Assembly: GCF_000565015.1 (NCBI RefSeq)
Contig: NZ_JDFF01000024.1
Location: 124,001 to 188,000 of the forward strand
Direction of reading: 5' to 3'
Length of the DNA stretch: 64,000 nucleotides
Origin: Porphyromonas catoniae ATCC 51270
GTDB taxonomy: Bacteria > Bacteroidota > Bacteroidia > Bacteroidales > Porphyromonadaceae
Position numbers and translations under genes: made by a program. The notes under the pieces are model-generated. The model was not told where the DNA came from and ran no database searches. It saw nothing but the letters and a program-made list of their open reading frames with translations. Below, in pieces: positions 16,436-25,111 of the stretch; the first letter of the stretch is position 1; the number at the start of each line of letters is the position of its first letter.

Positions 16436-18514
16436 ATGAGGAAGCTGAAATTTTTGATTTTATCCCTCTTACTTGGCTCTTCGGTAGCCTCCGCCCAGAT
16501 AGATGTACAGCAGGTTTTATCTATTGGTCGTAACGCGATTTACTTCAATGACTACATAGTCTCAATGGGGTATTTCAACCAAGTCATTGGTCTACGTCCA
16601 TGGATGGCAGAGCCATACTTCTATCGCTCTGTGGCGAAGATCAACCTTGATGATTACCGAGGAGCCGAAGAAGATGCTACATTGGCTCTGGAGCGCAACC
16701 CCTTCCTTAGCAGAGCTTACCTAGTGCGAGGAATAGCACGCTTCAGTCAGAAGGCCTATGAGCCGTCGATCAGCGACTTCCAGCATGGACTTAGCTTGGC
16801 TCCATCAGATGTGGGGTTGCGTTATAACCTTGCCATCGCCTTTCTTGAAGCTAAGCGGTACGAGGAGGCAGATAGTACAGCTAGGACGCTACTTCGTTTT
16901 TCTCCCCGCAATAAAGATGCTTATCGTCTCATTGCGCAAGCTGCGTTGGAGCGGAAGGATACCATACAAGCACAGCAACAGATTGCAGAGCTTCTTCGAC
17001 GAGACAGTACATATTCCCCTGCCTACCTGCTACAAGCACAGATAGCAGCTGACAGGAAGGATTATCCTACAGCTACAAAGGCCATCGACAAAGTAATCCA
17101 GCTCGAGGGTGGTAACGCAAGTCTCTTCGTCAATAGAGCTATCCTGCGCTATCACCAGAATGACTTCCAAGGTGCAATGGAGGATTATACGGAGGCCATT
17201 ACCTTAGAGCCAACGAACATCCCAGCACGCAATAACCGTGCACTACTTCGTTCGCAAGTCGGAGAATACAGCAGAGCGGTCAAGGACTGGGATGAAGTCA
17301 TTTCCCGTGAGCCTAAAAATTACATCGCTCGATATAATCGTGCCCTGCTCCATATACGCCTAGGTAATCCTCGTGCAGCTTTACAAGACCTCAATCTGGT
17401 ACTTGATCAGTATCCGATTTTCAGTGAAGGCTTCCTTGCCCGTGCCGAAGCTCGTCGCATGATTGGAGATATAAAAGGTGCTGGGCGTGACCAAATCCAT
17501 GTCTTCGACTTACAGAATAACAAGCAATACCGCTCTGCAGCGGCGAAGGCTTCTAAGGAGAAGGCAAAGAGTAAAGCTACCCGAAGCAAGGAGGATGAAG
17601 CAATAGAGAAATACAACATGCTTGTCGAGACGGCACCAAAGGCTGATGCCGAGAAGCCCAAATACACTAGTCAAGTGCGAGGGCGAGTGCAGGATCGTGA
17701 CACACAGGCTGTACCTAAGGCAGACTTATCACTAACTTATTTCACCGAGGTAGATAAGAATGGTAACCAAAGTCGGGTATTTTTCTCACCCCTGCTAGAT
17801 CGTTACAATGCCCTCCAGAGGCAGTCCGATAAGCGAGCTCCTCGTATTCTCCTGCAAGAGCGAACTATTGCGCTCTCTCACGAACAAATAAAAGCTCTGG
17901 AACAGGACATCGTGCATCTGTCGAAGACTGATCAAGAGACCGCTACTCTGTATTTACGCCGAGGGATTAACTATGCACTCCTGCAGGATCTTGATCAAGC
18001 AATCCTCGACTTCACCCGAGCAATCAAGCTAGCCCCACAGCATCCTTTGGCATACTTTGCCCGTGCCTCGGCCACTATGCGTCGCAGTGAAGCGGAGCAA
18101 GGAAGGCTACCCGAGGAGCATTCAGCTCAAGAGACGATGATTATTCGCTCTGCTGCAACGGGAGGGAAGGCTGTCACAACGCAACCATCTACTGCACCAC
18201 TGGTACGCCCAACACGTCTATCGGAACAACCACCACTGATTGACCTAAACCAAGCTATTGCCCTTGACCCGCAGTTTGCCTACGCTTACTACAACCGTGC
18301 AAATCTGTATGTGCGCTCGGGAGAGGAGGATAAGGCGCTACTTGACTACACAAAAGCTATCGAGTTAAGCCCATCCTTTGCCGAAGCTTACTATAATAGA
18401 GGTCTATTATTCTTTGCTCTCGGTAAAGTGAACGAAGGGACACGAGACCTGAGTAAGGCTGGCGAGCTGGGGCTATATGAAGCCTATAGCCTGATTAAGC
18501 GAATGAATAAGTAG
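16436..18514 (+). CDS. Secreted TPR-repeat protein
   Basis: 692 residues with signal peptide 1-20 (ending ASAQ). At least eight tetratricopeptide repeats cover about 35-340, for example NIPARNNRALLRSQVGEYSR. A Lys/Ala-rich linker (about 360-410) leads to a region without repeats (about 415-490), and three or four more TPRs fill the C-terminus, including AYAYYNRANLYVRSGEEDKA and FAEAYYNRGLLFFALGKVNE. Likely a periplasmic or surface scaffold. Similar TPR proteins are common in Bacteroidales, but I cannot name a partner. It is 85 bp after def with no terminator seen between. Confidence 0.88.
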   Translation: MRKLKFLILSLLLGSSVASAQIDVQQVLSIGRNAIYFNDYIVSMGYFNQVIGLRPWMAEPYFYRSVAKINLDDYRGAEEDATLALERNPFLSRAYLVRGIARFSQKAYEPSISDFQHGLSLAPSDVGLRYNLAIAFLEAKRYEEADSTARTLLRFSPRNKDAYRLIAQAALERKDTIQAQQQIAELLRRDSTYSPAYLLQAQIAADRKDYPTATKAIDKVIQLEGGNASLFVNRAILRYHQNDFQGAMEDYTEAITLEPTNIPARNNRALLRSQVGEYSRAVKDWDEVISREPKNYIARYNRALLHIRLGNPRAALQDLNLVLDQYPIFSEGFLARAEARRMIGDIKGAGRDQIHVFDLQNNKQYRSAAAKASKEKAKSKATRSKEDEAIEKYNMLVETAPKADAEKPKYTSQVRGRVQDRDTQAVPKADLSLTYFTEVDKNGNQSRVFFSPLLDRYNALQRQSDKRAPRILLQERTIALSHEQIKALEQDIVHLSKTDQETATLYLRRGINYALLQDLDQAILDFTRAIKLAPQHPLAYFARASATMRRSEAEQGRLPEEHSAQETMIIRSAATGGKAVTTQPSTAPLVRPTRLSEQPPLIDLNQAIALDPQFAYAYYNRANLYVRSGEEDKALLDYTKAIELSPSFAEAYYNRGLLFFALGKVNEGTRDLSKAGELGLYEAYSLIKRMNK

Positions 18515-18634
18515 GGTTTTGAGTTTAACCACGAACAGTTATAAGCTTAATTTGTGTAACTTAGCAGTGACATCAGGGATGCGCCCCGAAGTCAAAAGAC
18601 GATACATCCAACACTAATTAATTCAAAGACTGCT

Positions 18635-18838
18635 ATGGTTAAGACGATAGGAACAAATGCAGGTCTCGTTTGGAACGCTCTAGATAAGCTAGGGAAGATG
18701 GACCCAAAAGCACTAAAGAAAGCAACAAAACTACGTACCGATAAGGAGCTCTATGCAGCTATCGGTTGGTTAGCTAAGGAGGGTAAGCTTCATTTTGAAG
18801 AGCGAGATGGAGAGCTCTACCTAGATCTAATCTACTAA
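18635..18838 (+). CDS. Small winged-helix protein (DUF2582-like)
   Basis: 67 residues, reading as a single winged helix-turn-helix: GLVWNALDKLGKMDPKALKK, then KELYAAIGWLAKEGKLHFEE and a beta wing to the end. This matches the small Bacteroidetes winged-helix family related to DUF2582. No other domain, so DNA binding or partner binding is only inferred. A strong terminator follows at 18854. Confidence 0.88.
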   Translation: MVKTIGTNAGLVWNALDKLGKMDPKALKKATKLRTDKELYAAIGWLAKEGKLHFEERDGELYLDLIY

Positions 18839-18853
18839 TTCGGTATATCTAAG

Positions 18854-18897
18854 GCAACAAGCCACAGCACGTATCATTGCGTGCTGTGGCTTGTTGC
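18854..18897 (+). terminator. Terminator between convergent genes
   Basis: A perfect 18-bp stem, GCAACAAGCCACAGCACG (18854-18871) with CGTGCTGTGGCTTGTTGC (18880-18897), an 8-base loop, then TTTATC. Confidence 0.85.
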
Positions 18898-18940
18898 TTT
18901 ATCTCCTTAATCGTAGGACTGAGGCTCCGTTTGTTTAGCT

Positions 18941-19627
18941 CTAATAGACGGACTTATATATCGATGGGGTGAGCCGTGTATCAAAGAACCAAACCTCGAT
19001 ATCAATAAGGTCAATGACGAGCTGTGGCTTTGCTTCGCCTCGCAGTAGGCGAGCAAGACGTTTGGCTGTGTGGGAGCGTGTACTAATGAGTGCTGTCATG
19101 CGCTCCGTACCGACCACTGAGGCTTCTTTTCTTTTTGCCAGATCCTTCAGTAATGAGCTGAGCTGAGAGCGTTCTCTGTCCTCTAATGGTATGCGCTCGA
19201 CGACAACTAACGAAGCCGTTAAGACTTCACTGAGGGCAGGGATATGCTGTCTCTCGATTACTTGCTCCACAGATCCCGTAGCCATTAAATAACGAGGGAC
19301 GAAGGAGGTTTCACCTGTGAGGAGTAAGACATGTCTAGCCTGTAGCTCATGTGCTATACGGAAGATCAGCTCTAGGGTACGAGCTTTCCGAATAGGTCTT
19401 GGCGGTTTCTCCTCTGATAGCTCTCTGGCCTGACGTAGTGCCTCTCGAAGCTCTGTGAAGCAATAATAAGGGCGCGCATTACGTACCACCCTCGTGATGA
19501 AATGGTAGGCGTAGGGTGAATGCACACCATCACCACGGCGATTGATGATGAGGCGTTTGGACCGCTTCAGTCGCTGGGTAAGGCCCCTGAGCGTAACTAG
19601 CCTTTTGACTTTACGCAATCGGTTCAT
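18941..19627 (-). CDS. Methyltransferase-like protein, apparently degenerate
   Basis: 228 residues. The N-terminus (RRGDGVHSPYAYHFITRVV, then PYYCFTELREALRQ) matches the opening of a Bacteroidetes class I SAM-dependent methyltransferase-like family, and the end (IDLIDIEVWFFDT) resembles that family's last strands. A normal glycine-rich SAM loop (E/DxGxGxG) is not visible; the stretch at that position reads VLLLTGETSFVPRYL. It may be inactive or a divergent variant. The ATG at 19627 is preferred to the TTG at 19630. It overlaps the previous gene by 17 bases, so the two are co-transcribed. Confidence 0.7.
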   Translation of the reverse strand: MNRLRKVKRLVTLRGLTQRLKRSKRLIINRRGDGVHSPYAYHFITRVVRNARPYYCFTELREALRQARELSEEKPPRPIRKARTLELIFRIAHELQARHVLLLTGETSFVPRYLMATGSVEQVIERQHIPALSEVLTASLVVVERIPLEDRERSQLSSLLKDLAKRKEASVVGTERMTALISTRSHTAKRLARLLRGEAKPQLVIDLIDIEVWFFDTRLTPSIYKSVY

Positions 19628-20300
19628 CAATCTGCTCTATTGCTGTGCCTTGTAAATAGCGGTAATAGGTTACTAGGTAAAGAGTGACGAGGGGCTGAAT
19701 GAAGATCAGCCCTAGCCCAAAAGTAATCGCCCCGAGTAGGATCAATCCAAAGGCTACGAGAAGTACGACCACCTGTGTGTAGAAATGCCCCTCTGTTAGA
19801 CGCCAAGACTCCTTAAACGAGCGTACTATTCCCCCTTGCTCCAAGAAGGTATATTGTGCAAACATGAGCCGCAGTAGGAGGTAAATCCCCGGTATGATAA
19901 AGAGTACAATCCCCATCCCTATCCCTAATAGGAGCATAAGGGAGAGGAGTAACAGTGGGATGAATTTACGCAACGCCACCTTATATGGATTAGCCTGTTC
20001 ATGACCCTCCTCTTGTGCTCTCTCCGTCAGCCGTAGGACTTGGAGGATTAGGACTAAAGAGAAATAATTCGAGATAAGGCTTGCTACAAGGCCAGCACAA
20101 GCAACCAGCATAGACAAACTCTCCGCACTCATCCCACTAGGATTGAGGTGCGGGTAGAGCCTTGTTCCTCCAACCAAGATAAGCTGGGTAAGCAGGATGA
20201 GGCAAGTAGGTATATAGAGTCTCTTATTTGCTTGTAGCAGACGTAGGGCCTTCTTCAGTGCAGAGCTGTGCGAGAAGGGGGGGAGTGGGTGCTGGATCAT
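19611..20300 (-). CDS. Polytopic membrane protein (YciC/GDPD-membrane-domain-like)
   Basis: 229 residues with about five or six hydrophobic segments: 31-49, 62-88, 111-143 (long, probably two), and 165-205 (two). The motif FKESWRLTEGHFYTQVVVLLVAF is typical of the membrane family that includes the glycerophosphodiesterase membrane domain and YciC-like proteins (F..S.....G..w). Function unknown. First gene of a two-gene leftward unit with a promoter at 20346. Confidence 0.75.
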   Translation of the reverse strand: MIQHPLPPFSHSSALKKALRLLQANKRLYIPTCLILLTQLILVGGTRLYPHLNPSGMSAESLSMLVACAGLVASLISNYFSLVLILQVLRLTERAQEEGHEQANPYKVALRKFIPLLLLSLMLLLGIGMGIVLFIIPGIYLLLRLMFAQYTFLEQGGIVRSFKESWRLTEGHFYTQVVVLLVAFGLILLGAITFGLGLIFIQPLVTLYLVTYYRYLQGTAIEQIDEPIA

Positions 20301-20345
20301 TGTTGTAGCACGTATCTTTAGAGTGAGGTGTATACTTTATGACGA

Positions 20346-20353
20346 CAAATATA
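20346..20353 (-). promoter_or_regulatory. Putative -7 element of the 20300-18941 unit
   Basis: TATATTTG on the minus strand matches TAnnTTTG, 45 bp before the ATG. Confidence 0.5.
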
Positions 20354-20465
20354 CGTATTATAAAAGCGAGTGTGAATGTTTTCCCTTGTTTTGCTACCTT
20401 TACGGGCGGAACAATGGTTCCCATTCATACAGATTTGTCTCACTAAATAAGAATTAAAGAACACA

Positions 20466-20855
20466 ATGAAGAAGTTCATTTTAGCTATTGCCTGTGTCTT
20501 CGCCTTGGGCACGAGCCTCTCAGCACAGAATCCAGAGAAGAGGGATTCAGTTAAGAAGGAAACCTCTGCAAAGTCAGGCGCAACAAAGTCTACGGATAAG
20601 GCTGGGAAGAAAACCTGCTGTAGTGCAGGAGCTAAGAGCTGTGACTGTAAGGCTGGTGCTGCCTGTGAAAAGGATGGTAAGAAAACTTGTAAGAACGCTC
20701 AGCCTGCCACTAAGTGTGATAAGGAGGACGGCGACAAGAAGCAATGTTGTAAGAAAGAGGCACAGGCCAAGGAAGCAGCTAAGTGCGATAAGAAGGATGG
20801 TGCCAAGAAGGAATGCTGTAAGAAAGACGCAAAGAGCGAATGCTCTAAGAAGTAA
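20466..20855 (+). CDS. Secreted Lys/Cys-rich low-complexity protein
   Basis: 129 residues with signal peptide 1-20 (ending SLSAQ). The mature part is almost only Lys, Cys, Ala, Asp and Glu, with about 16 cysteines arranged as CC, CDC and single Cys in a loose repeat (KKQCCKKEA and KKECCKKDA, each preceded by KCDK). This is reminiscent of metallothionein-like or metal-sequestering proteins, but the Cys pattern matches no family I know. It would be periplasmic or exported, where such a thiol-rich chain is unusual. Single gene with its own terminator at 20884. Function unknown; metal or haem binding is inference. Confidence 0.7.
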   Translation: MKKFILAIACVFALGTSLSAQNPEKRDSVKKETSAKSGATKSTDKAGKKTCCSAGAKSCDCKAGAACEKDGKKTCKNAQPATKCDKEDGDKKQCCKKEAQAKEAAKCDKKDGAKKECCKKDAKSECSKK

Positions 20856-20883
20856 TCCCTCTATGGTCATCTGAACACCCTAA

Positions 20884-20920
20884 AGAAGCTACGTCTAGTA
20901 CTACACTGGGCGTAGCTTCT
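20884..20920 (+). terminator. Terminator after the Cys-rich gene
   Basis: A 10-bp stem, AGAAGCTACG (20884-20893) with CGTAGCTTCT (20911-20920), then ATTTTCTTCC. Confidence 0.75.
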
Positions 20921-21014
20921 ATTTTCTTCCCTAGGTTGTGACAAAGGTAAAGTGTGTGCTAATCTGGGAAACAGAAGAACATATTGGCACGGAGTAGCGT
21001 AGGCGATAATGCAA

Positions 21015-21049
21015 CAAGGGCAAGTAGAGTGACACTCTACTTGCCCTTG
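21015..21049 (-). terminator. Long hairpin downstream of the lipoprotein gene
   Basis: A nearly continuous 17-bp inverted repeat, CAAGGGCAAGTAGAGTG with CACTCTACTTGCCCTTG, around one central base. It lies 30 bp past the lipoprotein stop. A second small hairpin (21070-21087) spans that stop. The T tract is weak, so the terminator call is tentative. Confidence 0.6.
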
Positions 21050-21078
21050 CTTATATTAGGCCTTAGCCTCTCAAGTGT

Positions 21079-21717
21079 TTACTTGAGTGGGATGGTCTTG
21101 TAGATAGAGTTAGCAGATTCGTTGATGTCCTTAACAACGCCCTCTAGCTCAGCCTTACCTCCATACTCATCGTTGGGATCCCAAGCGTTACGTCCAGCGA
21201 GGAAATCATTGAAGTAAGCAGTCCAATCTGCATACTTAGCCTGAGCAAGAGGAAGGAGTTCCTTTTGGTAGGCTTCTGCTTCTGCCTGTGTGAGGTAACC
21301 TGTGCGAACACCTGCCCAAGCAATATTTACAGCACGTCCCCAGTCCCAAGCCTTATGTTCGCCCTCTTGGCTCTTGAGCTTCTCTAGCAAAGTCTTTAGC
21401 TCTTGGCTGTTAGAGACATCCCAGTCGTTCTTGAGCATATTCGTAGCGTTGGCGATGGATTCTTCTTCATAAGGATTTGTGAAGAGTTGCTTGTACCCTT
21501 CGATGCGGTCTACGCCACCACTCTTGATGTGGTTCTCCACAGCATCCACACCACCGTAACCACGGTAGTAATAGACCCCAGCGAGCATGGTGGGGCGGAG
21601 TGCTTCGAAGTCAGCGTTTTCGCTTGCGTTGGAGCTCGATGAAGAGCCACCACAGGAGGCTAGTCCTACGACTGCGAACAGTGCGAGGAGCGCTACCTTA
21701 AGTACGTTCTTTCTCAT
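21079..21717 (-). CDS. Predicted lipoprotein of unknown function
   Basis: 212 residues. A type II signal sequence with lipobox LASC puts the lipidated Cys at residue 22, followed by a Gly/Ser/Asn linker (to about 34). The rest is a mainly helical domain with conserved-looking aromatic stretches (VYYYRGYGGVDAVE, EHKAWDWGRAVNIAWAGVRTGYL, YADWTAYFNDFLAGRNAWD). Some of this recalls a DUF1266-like helical fold, but I cannot assign it firmly. It is transcribed alone; the promoter lies at 21783-21812, and array D is about 290 bp further upstream. Confidence 0.75.
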   Translation of the reverse strand: MRKNVLKVALLALFAVVGLASCGGSSSSSNASENADFEALRPTMLAGVYYYRGYGGVDAVENHIKSGGVDRIEGYKQLFTNPYEEESIANATNMLKNDWDVSNSQELKTLLEKLKSQEGEHKAWDWGRAVNIAWAGVRTGYLTQAEAEAYQKELLPLAQAKYADWTAYFNDFLAGRNAWDPNDEYGGKAELEGVVKDINESANSIYKTIPLK

Positions 21718-21782
21718 GTTGTTGAACTATTAATGAAAGCTTGTTAATCTCCCTGAACTAACCAAAGCCCTAGAAGACCTTT

Positions 21783-21812
21783 CAAAGGTATGAAAATATG
21801 TACAAATACAAA
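21783..21812 (-). promoter_or_regulatory. Promoter of the lipoprotein gene
   Basis: Minus strand TTTG (21809-21812), an 18-bp spacer, then TACCTTTG (21783-21790): both Bacteroidetes elements at near-consensus spacing, 66 bp before the ATG. Confidence 0.65.
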
Positions 21813-22100
21813 AACAGATCAGCTTTATTTAGTGAGAAATAGACGAATCAACTAGCTACTCCGTCATGAGCTTGACTGAGAGCTATTGCCCCTCGTCTAT
21901 CCCTGATCTTATTGGCCGTCACTGTACTAAGGGAGAAGTCACGTACAGGTCTTGCTCCACCAAGTCTCACATCAGATAGCGATAGCTCCTCTGAAATGTA
22001 AATTTTATACGAATGAGTAGAGGAGGCTATCCATTTTATCTATCTCTATAAGTTGTTGTATCACACGGAGACTAGACCCCTTGTGAGGGGAGGGCTCCGT

Positions 22101-22230
22101 GAGTTATGGTAAGTCGATGAAATGAGTTACCATAACTCGTTGTAAAGACTTACCATAACTCGTTGTAAAGACTTACCATAACTCGTTGTAAAGACTTACC
22201 ATAACTCTTTACAACGAGTTATAGTAACTC
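22101..22230. repeat. Palindrome array D: six units, 23-bp period
   Basis: 15-bp palindromes start at 22101, 22124, 22147, 22170, 22193 and 22216. The form is GAGTTACCATAACTC or GACTTACCATAACTC; the first unit is the reverse complement of the latter. Spacers are 8 bp, mostly GTTGTAAA. The same palindrome is used in array G, 21.7 kb away. The surrounding 806-bp gap (21718-22523) has no supported CDS: besides the array and promoter it holds the hairpins at 22376 and 22480. Confidence 0.95.
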
Positions 22231-22375
22231 ATGACACCCTCCTCTAAAACGCCTTATATACAGGAATTTTAGAGAGAGGGAATAGACTCTTGATGCAGGA
22301 GGTCTTTGTGTATTTTATATGCAACTTTTAATTGTCCATTTATGTATGGAAAATGAGGCTACGATAGCATACAAT

Positions 22376-22434
22376 AAGTCCCTACAGCCAGACGAGCGCG
22401 CAATAAATGGATGCGCCTCTCGGTGTAGGGACTT
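22376..22434. other. Imperfect 59-base hairpin, possible structured RNA
   Basis: AAGTCCCTACA (22376-22386) pairs with TGTAGGGACTT (22424-22434). Inside, CGAG-GCGC and GCGC-CTCG segments pair imperfectly around an 11-base loop. It lies 90 bp past the flavodoxin stop in a gene-free stretch. No T tract, so a terminator is not obvious; it could be a small RNA or a processing site. Confidence 0.45.
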
Positions 22435-22479
22435 AATGCTATTAATTCTTGGTTCGTATATACCCAAGGGTACACAACT

Positions 22480-22500
22480 GAGGGAAGGAGAGCTTCCCTC
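22480..22500 (-). terminator. Hairpin just after the flavodoxin gene
   Basis: GAGGGAAG (22480-22487) pairs with CTTCCCTC (22493-22500), 23 bp past the stop. The T tract is weak. Confidence 0.45.
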
Positions 22501-22523
22501 TAGGGCGATGAAATAGGGGGTGC

Positions 22524-23033
22524 CTATTTCGCAGCAAACTCCTTCTTAACCTGCTTTACCCAATCCTTGAGACGTTTGTCCGTAAGATCGGGGTGATTGA
22601 CCCAATCAATGATGAGCCCGAGGAAAGAGCCTTCGCTCTCTGCGATAGACTGCTCATAGGTGTAGCCAGCTGTGGAGGTGCGCCCTATAATCGTAGCACC
22701 TAGCTCCGTGAAGTACTCTGCTAGTAAGCCCACACCATCAGCGAAGCTCACAGGGGAGGCAACCTCATCTCCTGTACCATAGATTGCGACCTTCTTGCCT
22801 GATAGGTCTTCCCCCTCTAGCTCGGGGAGGAATTCATCCCAAGCCGAGGGCAGCTCTCCATTGAAGTAGGTAGGCGTTCCTAGGATCAGCCCATCATAGT
22901 GAAGGACATCCTCCAGGCGTGCTGTATCAATGTCTACATATTCAATTCCTTCCCCCCATAGCTGTGCGATGTGCAGGCCTAGCTCTGCGGTATAGGCTGT
23001 ACTCTTACTGTAGAGTATTCCGATTTTCTTCAT
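22524..23033 (-). CDS. fldA: Flavodoxin
   Basis: Small FMN electron carrier, 169 residues. The phosphate loop reads YSKSTAYTAE (the usual T.TGNT is changed but the Ser/Thr positions stay). The two FMN-stacking loops are GTPTYFNGELPSAWDEFLPE and IYGTGDEVASPVSFADGVG, and the long-chain flavodoxin ending FLGLIIDWVNHPDLTDKRL is clear. It begins 20 bp after the branched-chain E1 gene, so it is the last gene of the lpd-E2-E1 operon. An electron-transfer link with 2-oxoacid oxidation is suggested by position only. Confidence 0.9.
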   Translation of the reverse strand: MKKIGILYSKSTAYTAELGLHIAQLWGEGIEYVDIDTARLEDVLHYDGLILGTPTYFNGELPSAWDEFLPELEGEDLSGKKVAIYGTGDEVASPVSFADGVGLLAEYFTELGATIIGRTSTAGYTYEQSIAESEGSFLGLIIDWVNHPDLTDKRLKDWVKQVKKEFAAK

Positions 23034-23053
23034 ATCGTCGTCACGTTTGGAGG

Positions 23054-25111
23054 TTAGTATTCGATTAGTTCCTTTGCGGTAGTGTAGATCTTCTCTTCAC
23101 TAGGTAGTGTGGCTAGCTCAAAGCACTTGTGGAAACCGACAGGCGTAGAGAGTGATCCAACACGATAAATCGGTGCGTCAAGATCTCGGAAAGCCTTCTT
23201 GGCAATCGATGCTGCTAGCTCTGCACCAAAACCTCCGAAGACCCGATCTTCGTGGACGATAAGCGCCTTGGAGGTTTTCCGTATGGAAGCATAGACCGTT
23301 TCCTCATCCCAAGGAGCAAGAGAGCGCAGGTCAATGACCTCAATACTCTTGCCAAGTTCCTTCTGGATGCGCTCTGCCACGTTTAATGAGAGATGAAGAG
23401 TATTACCGTAGGTGATCAGGGTCACATCTGTCCCCTCACGACGAATACGTGCCTTGCCAAATGGCACTTCAAAGTCCTCGGGGATGATGGCTGTGGACTC
23501 TGCACTGTTGTACTGCGCCTTAGGCTCCATGAAGACAGTAACGCCACGTGAACGCATCGCTGTACGCAGCAAGCCTGCAGCATCATCAGCGAAGCACGGA
23601 TATACGACACGGGCACCAGGGAAGGTGGTCAGTACGGCTTCGATATTCTGCGAATGGTAAAGACCTCCTTGTATATACCCACCAGAGGAAAGGCGGATGG
23701 TGATATTGGGAGAGAATTGTCCATTACTGCGCCAGAAGTCATGTGTAGAGTTCACAAACTGCTCCATGGCAGGCCAGAAGTAGTCAGCAAACTCAGCTCC
23801 CTCAATTACAATACGAATTTTATCACTGAACCGGCTCATCCCATTGGCTGTCCCAACGATGTAGTCCTCAGCAATAGGCGCATTGAAAACACGCTTATGA
23901 CCAAACTCCTGGAGCATCCCCTTCGTGACATTGAAGACGCCTCCCTTATCCTTGTTGGCGACATCTTGCCCCCAGAGGAAGGTGTCAGGATTATGACGAA
24001 ACTCTTGCTTGAGCGTCTTGTTTAGAGCTTGCACTAGGGTAAGCTCCTCGCCCGTGCCATCAGGTATCCCTAAGCCGTACTTATCACCTGGATAAGCCTC
24101 TCCAATGACATAGTCGAGGACGGTATCGGCAGAGGGCTCTGGAGCCTTCATGGCATTGCGGTTCGCTATCTTCAGCTCCTCTTGCGCTTCATGCTCTATT
24201 TGTTGTAGCTCCTCTTCCGTGAAACGGTTGTAGCGAAGCAGCATACGGCGGAACTTGGGTAGTGGGTCAGCTGCCTTTGCCCGCTCGATCTCTTCGTCAG
24301 AGCGATAGAGGGTATGCTTGTCTGAGTTAGAGTGCGCCCCGATACGGACACACTCGGCAGTGACGACCACGGGGGTACGATGCTCCACGGCATACTCACG
24401 AGCGGCTGCCATGGTGTTCATTGAGTCAAAGATGTCCTTCCCGTTACAGAAGAGAGTCTTCAGATGGCGTATACCAGCATAGTTCTCTCCTACACGAGGG
24501 TTAGCTGTCTGCTCGTGTGTAGGAACAGAAATACCATAGCCATTACTCTGTAGGACGAAGATTACAGGGAGACGCTCACGAGCTGCACCATTGATCGCCT
24601 CGAAGACATAGCCTTCGGAGGCAGAGGACTCCCCATGTGAGGCAATTGCTACACCATCTACACCGTAGTAATCTAGTGCACGTGCTAATCCTACAGCCTG
24701 GGAGTCGTGCGCCGCAACACACGAGGAGATATTATGAATGCCCCATTCAATCTTGGCATAGTGATCCGACATGTGTCGCCCACCACTTGTTGGGTCTGTT
24801 GCTTTCGATATACCATTGAGGATCATCTCCTCCACCGTCATCCCTGCTGAGAGCGCAGCTAGGAGGTCACGATAATAAAGAAATAGATGGTCCTTTCCCC
24901 TCTGGAAGACTTGTCCGATAGCTAACTGTATACCATCATGCCCAGCATTGGAGGCATGAAACTGCCAGCCAATTGATTGGAGTAGATAGCTTGGTGCCTT
25001 CTCATCCAAGAGACGTCCGAGATAGAGTAGATGATACCAGCGACGTAGGGTATCCTTGTCGGTGATTTTAATCCCGTAGCGCTTCTTTATATAGTTCTTC
25101 TGAATGCTCAT
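23054..25111 (-). CDS. Branched-chain 2-oxoacid dehydrogenase E1, fused alpha-beta
   Basis: Thiamine-diphosphate enzyme that decarboxylates branched-chain 2-oxoacids and passes the acyl group to E2. 685 residues: the alpha part to about 335 has the ThDP region around SHGESSASEGYVFEAINGAA and a loop HSNSDKHTLYR at the site phosphorylated in BCKDH. The beta part from about 345 contains FNAPIAED, SSGGYIQGG and VTVFMEPKAQYNS. The fusion of both subunits is typical of Bacteroidetes. The ATG at 25111 is chosen because it overlaps the E2 stop as ATGA; the longer reading would overlap by 25 bases. Assignment to branched-chain rather than pyruvate substrates rests on family resemblance. Confidence 0.92.
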   Translation of the reverse strand: MSIQKNYIKKRYGIKITDKDTLRRWYHLLYLGRLLDEKAPSYLLQSIGWQFHASNAGHDGIQLAIGQVFQRGKDHLFLYYRDLLAALSAGMTVEEMILNGISKATDPTSGGRHMSDHYAKIEWGIHNISSCVAAHDSQAVGLARALDYYGVDGVAIASHGESSASEGYVFEAINGAARERLPVIFVLQSNGYGISVPTHEQTANPRVGENYAGIRHLKTLFCNGKDIFDSMNTMAAAREYAVEHRTPVVVTAECVRIGAHSNSDKHTLYRSDEEIERAKAADPLPKFRRMLLRYNRFTEEELQQIEHEAQEELKIANRNAMKAPEPSADTVLDYVIGEAYPGDKYGLGIPDGTGEELTLVQALNKTLKQEFRHNPDTFLWGQDVANKDKGGVFNVTKGMLQEFGHKRVFNAPIAEDYIVGTANGMSRFSDKIRIVIEGAEFADYFWPAMEQFVNSTHDFWRSNGQFSPNITIRLSSGGYIQGGLYHSQNIEAVLTTFPGARVVYPCFADDAAGLLRTAMRSRGVTVFMEPKAQYNSAESTAIIPEDFEVPFGKARIRREGTDVTLITYGNTLHLSLNVAERIQKELGKSIEVIDLRSLAPWDEETVYASIRKTSKALIVHEDRVFGGFGAELAASIAKKAFRDLDAPIYRVGSLSTPVGFHKCFELATLPSEEKIYTTAKELIEY

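Noticed and set aside
22101-22230. CRISPR array
   Set aside because: Regular repeats with spacers, but the spacers are only 8 bp and mostly identical, the repeats are 15-bp palindromes, and there are no cas genes in the window. The same holds for the other arrays.
22319-22516. 65-residue rightward open frame
   Set aside because: It spans the 59-base hairpin, has no family likeness and overlaps structured non-coding sequence.
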